This document shows positions 45,961-53,040 of a stretch of 64,000 nucleotides of DNA, in pieces (within the stretch, counting starts at the first letter, position 1; each line of letters opens with the position of its first letter). Made by a program: the position numbers and the translations under genes. Under the pieces are notes generated by a model. The model made no database searches. It was not told the origin of the DNA and worked only from the letters and a program-made list of their open reading frames with translations. Source of the DNA: Chitinophaga sp. S165 (lineage in GTDB: Bacteria > Bacteroidota > Bacteroidia > Chitinophagales > Chitinophagaceae); contig NZ_QGTG01000010.1 of NCBI RefSeq assembly GCF_003182155.1, positions 62,001-126,000 on the forward strand, given 5' to 3'.

Positions 45961-47226
45961 CTACCTTTTAAACGGCAATTGTATCGCATCCCCATACTGC
46001 CTGCTAATCTTCCTCGTCAATATCCAGTCTTTCAACAGTCTGAAATATCCATCGGATTGTTTCCCCAGCAGCTCCTTCCCTCTTATTTCTATCATACCAT
46101 GATCTGCATTCGGGAATATGATGAGGTCCAGATGCGATCCTTCTGATTGCAATTGTTTTAGTCGCGCAATGGTTTCTGTATTCGGAGCCTCTGTATCTTT
46201 CCCGGCAACCACCCATAACATAGGTTCTTTCACCTTTCTAAGTGCAGGCATCGGATCATACTCCAGGTCAATATCAAAATTGAACATTGCTTTATACAGC
46301 GACATTTGCGTTTCAGTGGCATTGGCCACGAGACCAGTGTAGTCGCCATTGAGTGTTTTATACCATTCCTCGTTCCCGTATTTACTTTTCAGCACCGCCA
46401 GCTCCTGCAAACCTTCGCGAAACTTAGTTTTCACAATACGATCGGTAACAGCAGCTACTTCTAATGCGGGGCGCAGAAAAGACGTATCTGGCAGTCCATT
46501 GATCATTTCTTGTCTGTTCTCTTCCTGCGGACTAATAGCCAATCCATAACTCGATATAACAAAATCTACTTTGGTGAGAGATGCTGTGAGCGGTACAACC
46601 CATCCTCCCTGGCTTTCGCCCATCACACCAAGAGGGATCTTCTTTACTTCCGGCTGCTCTCTTATCTTCTCAACGGCAGCAGCCATGTCTTTGGCCATCG
46701 TTATAAAGTCTGCTGTATACTTACCGGCAGACTTCCCCGTTCCTCTCTTATCAAATACAAAAACGGCTATATTATCAATCGGCAACAAATATTGCAGATA
46801 ATTACTTGCAACGGCGGACTCTTGTCCGGAGCCAAATTGCAAGACCACTACAGCATTGGGTGATCCCTTAACCGGCAGAAACAATTCTCCGTAAAGACTA
46901 TCTCCAAAAGTAAGCGGGATGTTCCTGGGCACTGCCTTTTTTCCATGTAGCACTTTTCCATTCTCACTGAATGAAATATCACCCCCCTTAAACCATACAA
47001 AAATATTTGGATTCTCTTTTTTCGCCCACCCCGGAGCAGATATAAAAGAACTGTCTTTCTGCCTGTATAACCTGCCAGATGTACCATCTGTCCTTCTATA
47101 TCTGAAATCAGGTTTATACGAAGGACTGATGATCAGTTTACTATTATCGTCCATAGTGTATAACCCGGACTGTCCGTACATTGTAAGATTTGTAAAAAGG
47201 GCAAAAAGAAGTATCCAGTTTTTCAT
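45961..47226 (-). CDS. Exported alpha/beta hydrolase (serine aminopeptidase-like)
   Basis: 421 residues with a signal peptide (KNWILLFALFTNLTMYGQ), an N-terminal beta region (20-115), then an alpha/beta hydrolase domain: LQFGSGQES oxyanion region, VFDKRGTGKSAG, nucleophile elbow GESQGGW (Ser205), acid in VAGKDTEAPN, and histidine in PNADHGM. It resembles Bacteroidota dienelactone/peptidase-type hydrolases of unknown specificity. It stands alone. Confidence 0.85.
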   Translation of the reverse strand: MKNWILLFALFTNLTMYGQSGLYTMDDNSKLIISPSYKPDFRYRRTDGTSGRLYRQKDSSFISAPGWAKKENPNIFVWFKGGDISFSENGKVLHGKKAVPRNIPLTFGDSLYGELFLPVKGSPNAVVVLQFGSGQESAVASNYLQYLLPIDNIAVFVFDKRGTGKSAGKYTADFITMAKDMAAAVEKIREQPEVKKIPLGVMGESQGGWVVPLTASLTKVDFVISSYGLAISPQEENRQEMINGLPDTSFLRPALEVAAVTDRIVKTKFREGLQELAVLKSKYGNEEWYKTLNGDYTGLVANATETQMSLYKAMFNFDIDLEYDPMPALRKVKEPMLWVVAGKDTEAPNTETIARLKQLQSEGSHLDLIIFPNADHGMIEIRGKELLGKQSDGYFRLLKDWILTRKISRQYGDAIQLPFKR

Positions 47227-47322
47227 GCGGCGGGGAGCTTTCTCTAAATTTAAACAATAATCTCCTATCTACTCTTAGTACAACGCTACATTTTGTATTG
47301 CTCAGTTAGAATACTTCCCGGC

Positions 47323-47886
47323 TTAGATCAGTTTCTCTGCATGGACAACATTACCTGGAAAATCAGTCGCCATGATCAGTATACGGACACCTTTCGATAT
47401 AGTATTAACGACGGTAGTTTCATACGTCCAATAAGACTTACCACCACCCGGTACAGCCTTTCCCTGTTCCACCTCATCCCCTGTTGCTGACAGAATCTTC
47501 ACCTCCACTGCTTTAACGCGGACCACATTTCTGACAGCGACAGTGATAACATCGCCAATAGCTCCGCTATACTTTTCTGTGTTGATAAGAACAATCTTAG
47601 GCGGTCTGGCAGCATCCATAACAGCGACGTTATAAGCAGTTTGCCCGCCTTCTGCCGCTGCGGCATACATCAGTTTCATTATAGGATCAGCTATCGCCTC
47701 CTTCCCGTACAAAGAGGCATCTTCAAACTTATCCCTCGCAACTAATTGCCGCTCCGTAGGCGCCATCGTGTCAGCACCACGTTTAACACATACGACGGTC
47801 TTCCCTTTTCTGACCTTAAGGGTCATTTGATTAGCGATAGTGCCGGACACACCATCTATGAACATATTTCGTTTTACATAAGCCAT
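47323..47886 (-). CDS. Conserved-looking protein of unknown function
   Basis: 187 residues, no signal peptide. The N-terminus MAYVKRNMFIDGVSGTIANQ, followed by a basic strand TLKVRKGKTVVCVKRG, and a C-terminal Ig-like or beta-sandwich region (PKIVLINTEKYSGAIGDVIT, VEVKILSATGDEVEQGK, SYWTYETT) can be seen. No family is assigned. It borders an AT-rich island with a large hairpin and may be part of a mobile or variable locus. Confidence 0.65.
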   Translation of the reverse strand: MAYVKRNMFIDGVSGTIANQMTLKVRKGKTVVCVKRGADTMAPTERQLVARDKFEDASLYGKEAIADPIMKLMYAAAAEGGQTAYNVAVMDAARPPKIVLINTEKYSGAIGDVITVAVRNVVRVKAVEVKILSATGDEVEQGKAVPGGGKSYWTYETTVVNTISKGVRILIMATDFPGNVVHAEKLI

Positions 47887-48143
47887 ATTTTAGTTTTAAA
47901 GATTAAAAAATAAAGATCATCAAAGCACACGCACTTGACATACAGAAGGCGCTTCTCTTCTGTCGCAAATGATGCAACTTATAAATGATAAAAAAAGTTT
48001 AGATTTATTCTGTTTTGAAAATGCCTGGGGCGCATAGGCAATTCCAACCTCTCTGCTATACTCTTGCGAAGATACGAAAAAACGGCCTTAAAAAGATCAC
48101 ACCAGCTTTAATTTTCTTCCGAAAAAACCTCCATAAAACATTG
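47887..48143. other. AT-rich intergenic region left of the large hairpin
   Basis: 257 bp without a recognised gene or promoter; base composition is visibly more AT-rich than the surrounding genes. Confidence 0.4.
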
Positions 48144-48239
48144 ATTATACAAGGTTTATACAAGGCTTATCTTACGTTCATCCTACGTTCAAAGACGTAA
48201 GATGAACGTAAGATAAGCCTTGTATAAACCTTGTATAAT
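48144..48239. repeat. 96-nt near-perfect hairpin with 39-bp arms
   Basis: Arms 48144-48182 and 48201-48239 are perfect reverse complements (39 bp). The 18-nt centre contains TACGT and ACGTA that extend the stem after one mismatch. Each arm is itself built of short direct repeats (TATACAAGG twice, TACGTTC twice). It does not lie at the end of either flanking gene. It could be a MITE-like or REP-type element, a structured RNA or a cruciform. Confidence 0.9.
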
Positions 48240-48655
48240 GGGGTTAAAAAGAGCTTCATTTCGGGTTAAAATTGCGTAGAACCCGCAAAGAAAAAAGAGA
48301 ATTTCAAAGAGGATAACTACATAGTTGATCATCGTGTCGCTATATTTCCAAACACAGTCAATAGAAAAAAAGCCTGCTCAAAGAATCTAACATACATCAA
48401 AACCGCAAGAACATCGAAGTATTGGAATTATATCGCCGGCAGCATATTTCATATTCATTAAACCTCTCCGCTGTCGCTTCTAAAAACCGTACAATCGTAA
48501 GCAGCACCTAGCTTACGCATTGCATAATAATGCGTTTATTATGTTAAAATGTTAAACTATTGAACCAGCTATATATATTTATATACCAATAGTAATCAAC
48601 TACTTAATCAACGCACTTTGATTAAATGAAGGATTTAAAGTAAATTACACCTCAT
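48240..48655. other. AT-rich intergenic region before the nucleotidyltransferase pair
   Basis: 416 bp. A 7-bp inverted repeat (CGTAAGC / GCTTACG, near 48497-48518) is visible. No gene was recognised. Confidence 0.4.
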
Positions 48656-49189
48656 ATGATCGCATTTTTTCAAAAAATAATAGATGTATTAAGAGAATCA
48701 AATACTCCGTATATGCTCTCTGGCAGTGTTGCAATGAGTATATATATCGTACCAAGAGCGACAAGAGATTTTGACTTCATAATTCATCTTGAAGAAAAAA
48801 ATATCGATCGCTTTATTCAGCATTTCCAAGAAGGCTATTATTGCGACAAAGATGCAATACAAGATGCAATTAGAAATCGAAGTATGTTCAATATCATTGA
48901 TCATGCATCTGGTTTTAAAGCTGATTTCGTAATTTTAAAGAACCAAGCTTTTAGGCAAGAAGAATTTAATAGAAGAAGGAAAGTAGATTTTTTGGATATG
49001 CCAATCTATGTGGTATCTCCAGAAGATTTACTTATTTCAAAGCTCATTTGGATACAGGATTTTCAATCACCACAACAGATGGACGATATCAAAAACCTTA
49101 CTGCTATTGAACAACTAGATTGGCCATATATTAACCAATGGGTTAAAAAACTCAAGTTAAATCCCTTTAATTTATTAGGACATGAATGA
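48656..49189 (+). CDS. Nucleotidyltransferase-fold protein (DUF6036/AbiEii-like)
   Basis: 177 residues. The N-terminal part has the nucleotidyltransferase signature: GS (Gly23-Ser24) in YMLSGSVAMS, RATRDFDFII with metal ligands Asp38 and Asp40, and the third acid in KADFVI (Asp90). The C-terminal helices (SPEDLLISKLIWI, DDIKNLTAIEQLDWPYI) match the family of stand-alone nucleotidyltransferases used as toxins, antitoxins or in abortive infection. The stop overlaps the next start by 8 nt (ATGAATGA), implying translational coupling. AT-rich codon use differs from neighbours and suggests horizontal transfer. Confidence 0.82.
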   Translation: MIAFFQKIIDVLRESNTPYMLSGSVAMSIYIVPRATRDFDFIIHLEEKNIDRFIQHFQEGYYCDKDAIQDAIRNRSMFNIIDHASGFKADFVILKNQAFRQEEFNRRRKVDFLDMPIYVVSPEDLLISKLIWIQDFQSPQQMDDIKNLTAIEQLDWPYINQWVKKLKLNPFNLLGHE

Positions 49190-49370
49190 CACACCTCAAC
49201 ATATAAAAGAGCTGCAATTAAAAATATGGCTCTCTAAATCCCCCGGAGAAAGACTCAAACAATTTATGGAGGATAATGCTTCGCTTTTTTTGTTTTGGAA
49301 CACGGTACAAAAATCGAACAACAAACAGTCCGAAAAAATCGATGCCAAATCATTTGATTTATTGCAATAA
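49182..49370 (+). CDS. Small helical partner protein of the nucleotidyltransferase
   Basis: 62 residues, acidic/basic helical (HIKELQLKIWLSKSPGERLK, QFMEDNASLFLFWN). It overlaps the nucleotidyltransferase gene by 8 nt in another frame. The arrangement of a nucleotidyltransferase with a tiny partner recalls toxin-antitoxin or defence pairs. It does not match a known antitoxin family by eye; which of the two is toxin is unknown. Confidence 0.65.
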   Translation: MNDTPQHIKELQLKIWLSKSPGERLKQFMEDNASLFLFWNTVQKSNNKQSEKIDAKSFDLLQ

Positions 49371-49616
49371 GCTTTACATATCCATATCAAGAAAGAACTA
49401 ATATGTCCAATTATCCGCTGTGCTGTTATAATTGATCCATTTTAACGTCAGCCTGAATTATAGTTCCTTTCGCTTTCCGAATAAACTCAATCTCTGGTTT
49501 AAAGAGTATCTCATTTGAAAAACCCTATTGTGCTTCAGGATAACTTTCATAACGCACCTACTTTCAATTATCCCTAATATATTTTATTTCACCAACAAAT
49601 AATCTCCAAAAACAAC

Positions 49617-50012
49617 ATGAAAACCTGGACAAACGAACCAGCCAAACCAGAAGTTGAAGCATTGATCTCTGAATATTTCCAACTGCTGCAAAACGGAAAA
49701 TTAGATGATGCCACTGAATTGATCGGTAGTGAATATGATGATTGGTTAGATTCCCTCTTTGTAGTTTGGGAAGACCATTACCTGATCCATGAAATACCAA
49801 AGGATTCCTCTTTTGATGGAAAAGAATGGTTGAATGACCTGACCTGGTTAAAAGACCTGACTATTAAGCCCGAAATGGAATGGATCAATGATAGGTATGT
49901 GTGGGCTGATTTTATTTACCGTGACGAACCATCCGGTTATGTCGGTGAGTTTTGTATCAAAAAAATTGACGAAGGATACACTGTAAAACGTGTGATCTTC
50001 AAAATGGCTTAA
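49617..50012 (+). CDS. Small acidic cytoplasmic protein of unknown function
   Basis: 131 residues, strongly acidic and Trp-rich (EYDDWLDSLFVVWEDHYLIH, EWLNDLTWLKDLT, MEWINDRYVWADFIYRDE). The helix-then-beta layout (YFQLLQNGKLDDATELI, then YVGEFCIKKIDEGYTVKRVI) suggests an NTF2/SnoaL-like fold or an immunity-type protein. No family is assigned. Alone between the AT-rich island and a convergent NlpC gene. Confidence 0.6.
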   Translation: MKTWTNEPAKPEVEALISEYFQLLQNGKLDDATELIGSEYDDWLDSLFVVWEDHYLIHEIPKDSSFDGKEWLNDLTWLKDLTIKPEMEWINDRYVWADFIYRDEPSGYVGEFCIKKIDEGYTVKRVIFKMA

Positions 50013-50025
50013 TTATTTAAAAGCT

Positions 50026-50063
50026 GTTCTCCTGCTTCTGTGTAACAACAGAAGTTGGAGAAC
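50026..50063. terminator. Hairpin between convergent genes
   Basis: Two 7-bp stems in tandem (50026-50032 with 50057-50063, and 50035-50041 with 50048-50054) with a 2x2 internal loop and a 6-nt apical loop. It lies between convergent stops at 50012 and 50076. Confidence 0.65.
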
Positions 50064-50075
50064 TTGCTAATACAG

Positions 50076-50648
50076 TTATTTAATACTTTGGAAAACCCGT
50101 ATCACTTTTACGAATCGTCCCATATAATAAGGGTTAAGCGTTGTTTCAGTTACCCCGTTCGCTTTTCCTGAAGTAGAATGAATAAATACGACACTATCGC
50201 CCGACTGCGTGATGATCCCCATATGTCCCACTGTTCTGATAGTACTATCTGTCCCGGTAAAGAGGATGAGATCCCCTGGTGTTGCATCCGCAAGTTTGAC
50301 CTCCTGCCCTTCGTTGGTAAAACCAACAGAAGTACGGGGCACTTCTATCTTAAAATGATTGAAAACATAAGTGATGAAGCCGGAACAGTCAAATCCTTTC
50401 TTAGGATCGGTAGAACTGTATTTATATTTGATACCTTTCAGCGTTTTTGAGAATGTGATAACCTCCGCCGGAGTGATGCTACCAGTTTTGATATTGGACC
50501 CACTGACTGCGATAGTCGTATCAGTTACCTCGACAAGTGAATCATCCATAAGCATTACCGGTTGCTCCCGTTCTGATAGCTTATCAGGGGCATCCGCACA
50601 GGATAGAAATAAGGGTAGCAGGATTTTCAGGATAGATATCTTACACAT
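50076..50648 (-). CDS. NlpC/P60 family lipoprotein, peptidoglycan endopeptidase
   Basis: 190 residues from the ATG at 50648, where a lipoprotein signal peptide begins (lipobox LFLSC, Cys17). The NlpC/P60 domain (about 60-185) has the catalytic Cys88 in GFDCSGF, His142 in VGHMGI and the third residue His157 in VFIHSTS. It hydrolyses peptide bonds in peptidoglycan stems, probably D-Glu-DAP type. A frame extension to a TTG ten codons upstream is not favoured. Confidence 0.88.
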   Translation of the reverse strand: MCKISILKILLPLFLSCADAPDKLSEREQPVMLMDDSLVEVTDTTIAVSGSNIKTGSITPAEVITFSKTLKGIKYKYSSTDPKKGFDCSGFITYVFNHFKIEVPRTSVGFTNEGQEVKLADATPGDLILFTGTDSTIRTVGHMGIITQSGDSVVFIHSTSGKANGVTETTLNPYYMGRFVKVIRVFQSIK

Positions 50649-50704
50649 ACTCAAATATAACAAATTTGCAGTATACAATAAAGATCAAGCCGCTTGTGCT
50701 CACC

Positions 50705-51265
50705 TTACTGTTTCACATCAATCATGTGAGGATGTTCGATACCAAAAATGCCTTTATCGAATAGAACGGCAACAGGACCCTTTTGAGGATTGCCTTGCAG
50801 ACGAATGCTTCTAATTAAAACCTCATCACCGGAATATTCGTCTGTAACGGGATCATAGATAAGCATCTGCTTTACACCAGCGGAATCATCAGAGAACTTA
50901 ACAACATACTGTTTTTCTATGTCCCTGTCTGTTGTAATCAACCTGTTTATAAACAGGAGCCCGCTTAACAACAGCCGTTCAAAAATAAACGCTACTATAA
51001 TAAGCACGATGAGTGAAGCAAAGGCTCCAACCAGTGCATCCTTCAACGGTTTTACATTGATAATTCTCAGCACGGCGATAATAAGGAACAATAGCATACA
51101 AAGCCCTAAAAGGCCTGGCTGCAAAATGTGACGTTCGAAATGCTTCACCGTATTTCTGAGATAATATGCTTCCTGACCGGGTATAAAAAAGATCCACAAG
51201 AGCAATAATACTACGCAGATGATAATACGTCCGCTATATTTTGAAAAAAATGATCTCAATTTCAT
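50705..51265 (-). CDS. Three-helix membrane protein with C-terminal soluble tail
   Basis: 186 residues with hydrophobic helices at about 13-29, 51-69 and 77-105 and a soluble C-terminal region (about 115-186: KQYVVKFSDDSAGVKQM, GDEVLIRSIRLQGNPQKGPV). No family is recognised. It lies upstream of the NlpC/P60 lipoprotein gene on the same strand (56-nt gap from its preferred start), so the two may be cotranscribed. Confidence 0.65.
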   Translation of the reverse strand: MKLRSFFSKYSGRIIICVVLLLLWIFFIPGQEAYYLRNTVKHFERHILQPGLLGLCMLLFLIIAVLRIINVKPLKDALVGAFASLIVLIIVAFIFERLLLSGLLFINRLITTDRDIEKQYVVKFSDDSAGVKQMLIYDPVTDEYSGDEVLIRSIRLQGNPQKGPVAVLFDKGIFGIEHPHMIDVKQ

Positions 51266-51364
51266 AGGTACAAACCTCGATATGGGCTAAATTTAACCCC
51301 TTAAAACGATTTTACAAATCTACCTATATAATTATTACCTTCGCCACCATTTTGTGAACTCATC

Positions 51365-51931
51365 ATGCCTCCGTCTGACCTGCAACATATCTCCGACGCT
51401 ACACTCTGGCAGCTTGTCATGGAAGGCAATGTATCCGCCTACGGCGAATTATATGAGCGTTACTGGGAATCCCTTTTTGAGACCGCTTTCTGGCATTTAT
51501 ACGATAAAGACGCCGCCAAAGATATTGTGCAGGAAGTATTCGTGTATTGCTGGCAAAAGCGGGAGCAAATACAGATCAATGAATCTGTTCCCGCCTACTT
51601 TCGTGCAGCCGTCCGCTTCAAGGTCCTCAATCATCTGAAATCTGAAAACACCCGGGAAAAATACCAGCAGCTGGCAGGCCAGGCTTTACCGCAGATAACG
51701 CATAGCGCAGGTGAATACATGGCGAAGACAGACCTGCAGGCCAGCTATCGCCGTGAACTGGCACGCCTGCCCGATAAGATGCGTGAGGTATTTATAGATA
51801 GCCGTGATCATGGCCTTTCAATTGAAGAGATCGCGCAGAAACGGGGCATATCCACACAAACCGTTAAAAACCAGCTATCTACCGCCTTAAAGAAACTCCG
51901 TGAAGGACTGGGTAACTTTTTTATGGAATAA
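51365..51931 (+). CDS. ECF-type RNA polymerase sigma factor (first surface-signalling system)
   Basis: 188 residues with sigma region 2 (about 26-95: YGELYERYWESLFETAF, AKDIVQEVFVYCW) and region 4 (about 135-185: LPDKMREVFIDSRDHGLSIE, EIAQKRGISTQTVKNQLSTA). It matches the Bacteroides FecI-like group. It precedes a FecR-like anti-sigma gene and a TonB receptor, so it is expected to be released by substrate binding at that receptor. Confidence 0.93.
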   Translation: MPPSDLQHISDATLWQLVMEGNVSAYGELYERYWESLFETAFWHLYDKDAAKDIVQEVFVYCWQKREQIQINESVPAYFRAAVRFKVLNHLKSENTREKYQQLAGQALPQITHSAGEYMAKTDLQASYRRELARLPDKMREVFIDSRDHGLSIEEIAQKRGISTQTVKNQLSTALKKLREGLGNFFME

Positions 51932-51990
51932 ATTTTTACCCGGCATAGTACTTACCCATTTTGAGCACTGTCTAATAAACACTGGCACAT

Positions 51991-52956
51991 ATGAAGCAAC
52001 CTGATGAGCATATCATAACGTCCTTACTGGAAAAGCATGCCCTCGGCATTTGTACGCCCGAAGAAAGAGCATTGCTGGAGCAATGGTATGCGGCTTTCCC
52101 GGAAAACGGGCAGGTATGGCGCGATGGCCAGGAAAGATCGGCGATGAAAGATGCGCTGAAGGCAGGAATATTCGATGTTATATCATCTGATGAAATACAT
52201 TCCATAACACCTGTCACTGTAAAAAGCAGAAGGATCTGGTGGCAGGCTGCCGCAACTGTCGCCTTATTGGTAGCTACCTTTTTGATGTATAAAAAGTATA
52301 GTAACAAAGAGGAACCGGCATACGTTGTATTGGAAGCTCCTGCAGGTAAAGGCGCCATGAGACTGCAAATGCCTGACCAGTCTGAGATATGGCTGGAACC
52401 GGGTACCACTATACGATACCCGAAAGATTTCGGTAAAGCCGGCCGCGAAATAGAACTGACCGATGGGATGGCCTTTTTCTCCGTGCCGCAACAAACAGAG
52501 CATCCTTTTATAGTAAATGTTCCGGGCCGTGTGCAAACGAAAGTGCTGGGTACGGAGTTCACCATTAAAGCATACAGGCAATTAACATCTATGCAGGTAT
52601 TCGTCAGTTCAGGAGCTGTACAGGTGTCCGACAGTAAACACCTGCTGGGCACAGTAAAAGCAGGAGAACAACTCAGCTACCGGCCGGATACGCACATCAT
52701 CACGCCGATAGAAGTGAAAATGGCAGACTGGCGTAAAGGCAATATATCTTTAAACAACGCCACCTTTGCAGAAGTGGCCCGCATGCTGGAGAACTACTAC
52801 AGCCTGCAGGTAGTTTTCAATGAAGCGGATGTTGCTGCTTATCGCTTTAACCTCCGCATCAGCAGCCAGTCTTCTGCACAAGAGGTGCTGGAGGTCCTGC
52901 ATGATATCAGCGGACTAAAATACACACTCAACAACGGCAAAGTGACCATACACTAA
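51991..52956 (+). CDS. FecR-family anti-sigma regulator (first system)
   Basis: 321 residues: cytoplasmic N-terminus binding the sigma factor (about 1-80), one transmembrane helix (about 84-102, AAATVALLVATFLMY), a FecR domain (about 110-210, GKGAMRLQMPDQSEIWLEPG) and a C-terminal DUF4974-like domain (about 250-321, ISLNNATFAEVARMLENYY). It senses the STN domain of the TonB receptor. It follows the sigma factor gene after 59 nt. Confidence 0.93.
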   Translation: MKQPDEHIITSLLEKHALGICTPEERALLEQWYAAFPENGQVWRDGQERSAMKDALKAGIFDVISSDEIHSITPVTVKSRRIWWQAAATVALLVATFLMYKKYSNKEEPAYVVLEAPAGKGAMRLQMPDQSEIWLEPGTTIRYPKDFGKAGREIELTDGMAFFSVPQQTEHPFIVNVPGRVQTKVLGTEFTIKAYRQLTSMQVFVSSGAVQVSDSKHLLGTVKAGEQLSYRPDTHIITPIEVKMADWRKGNISLNNATFAEVARMLENYYSLQVVFNEADVAAYRFNLRISSQSSAQEVLEVLHDISGLKYTLNNGKVTIH

Positions 52957-53040
52957 TTCATAAAAACAAACAATTTATTACAAACCATTACCGGCTGCAA
53001 TAGCGGCAGGGGAAACTATGCCTTTACTTAAATACGATCT

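Noticed and set aside
50641..50665. TATATTTG as a promoter -7 box for the NlpC lipoprotein
   Set aside because: It would place the transcript start at or after the preferred start codon and has no -33 partner at normal spacing.
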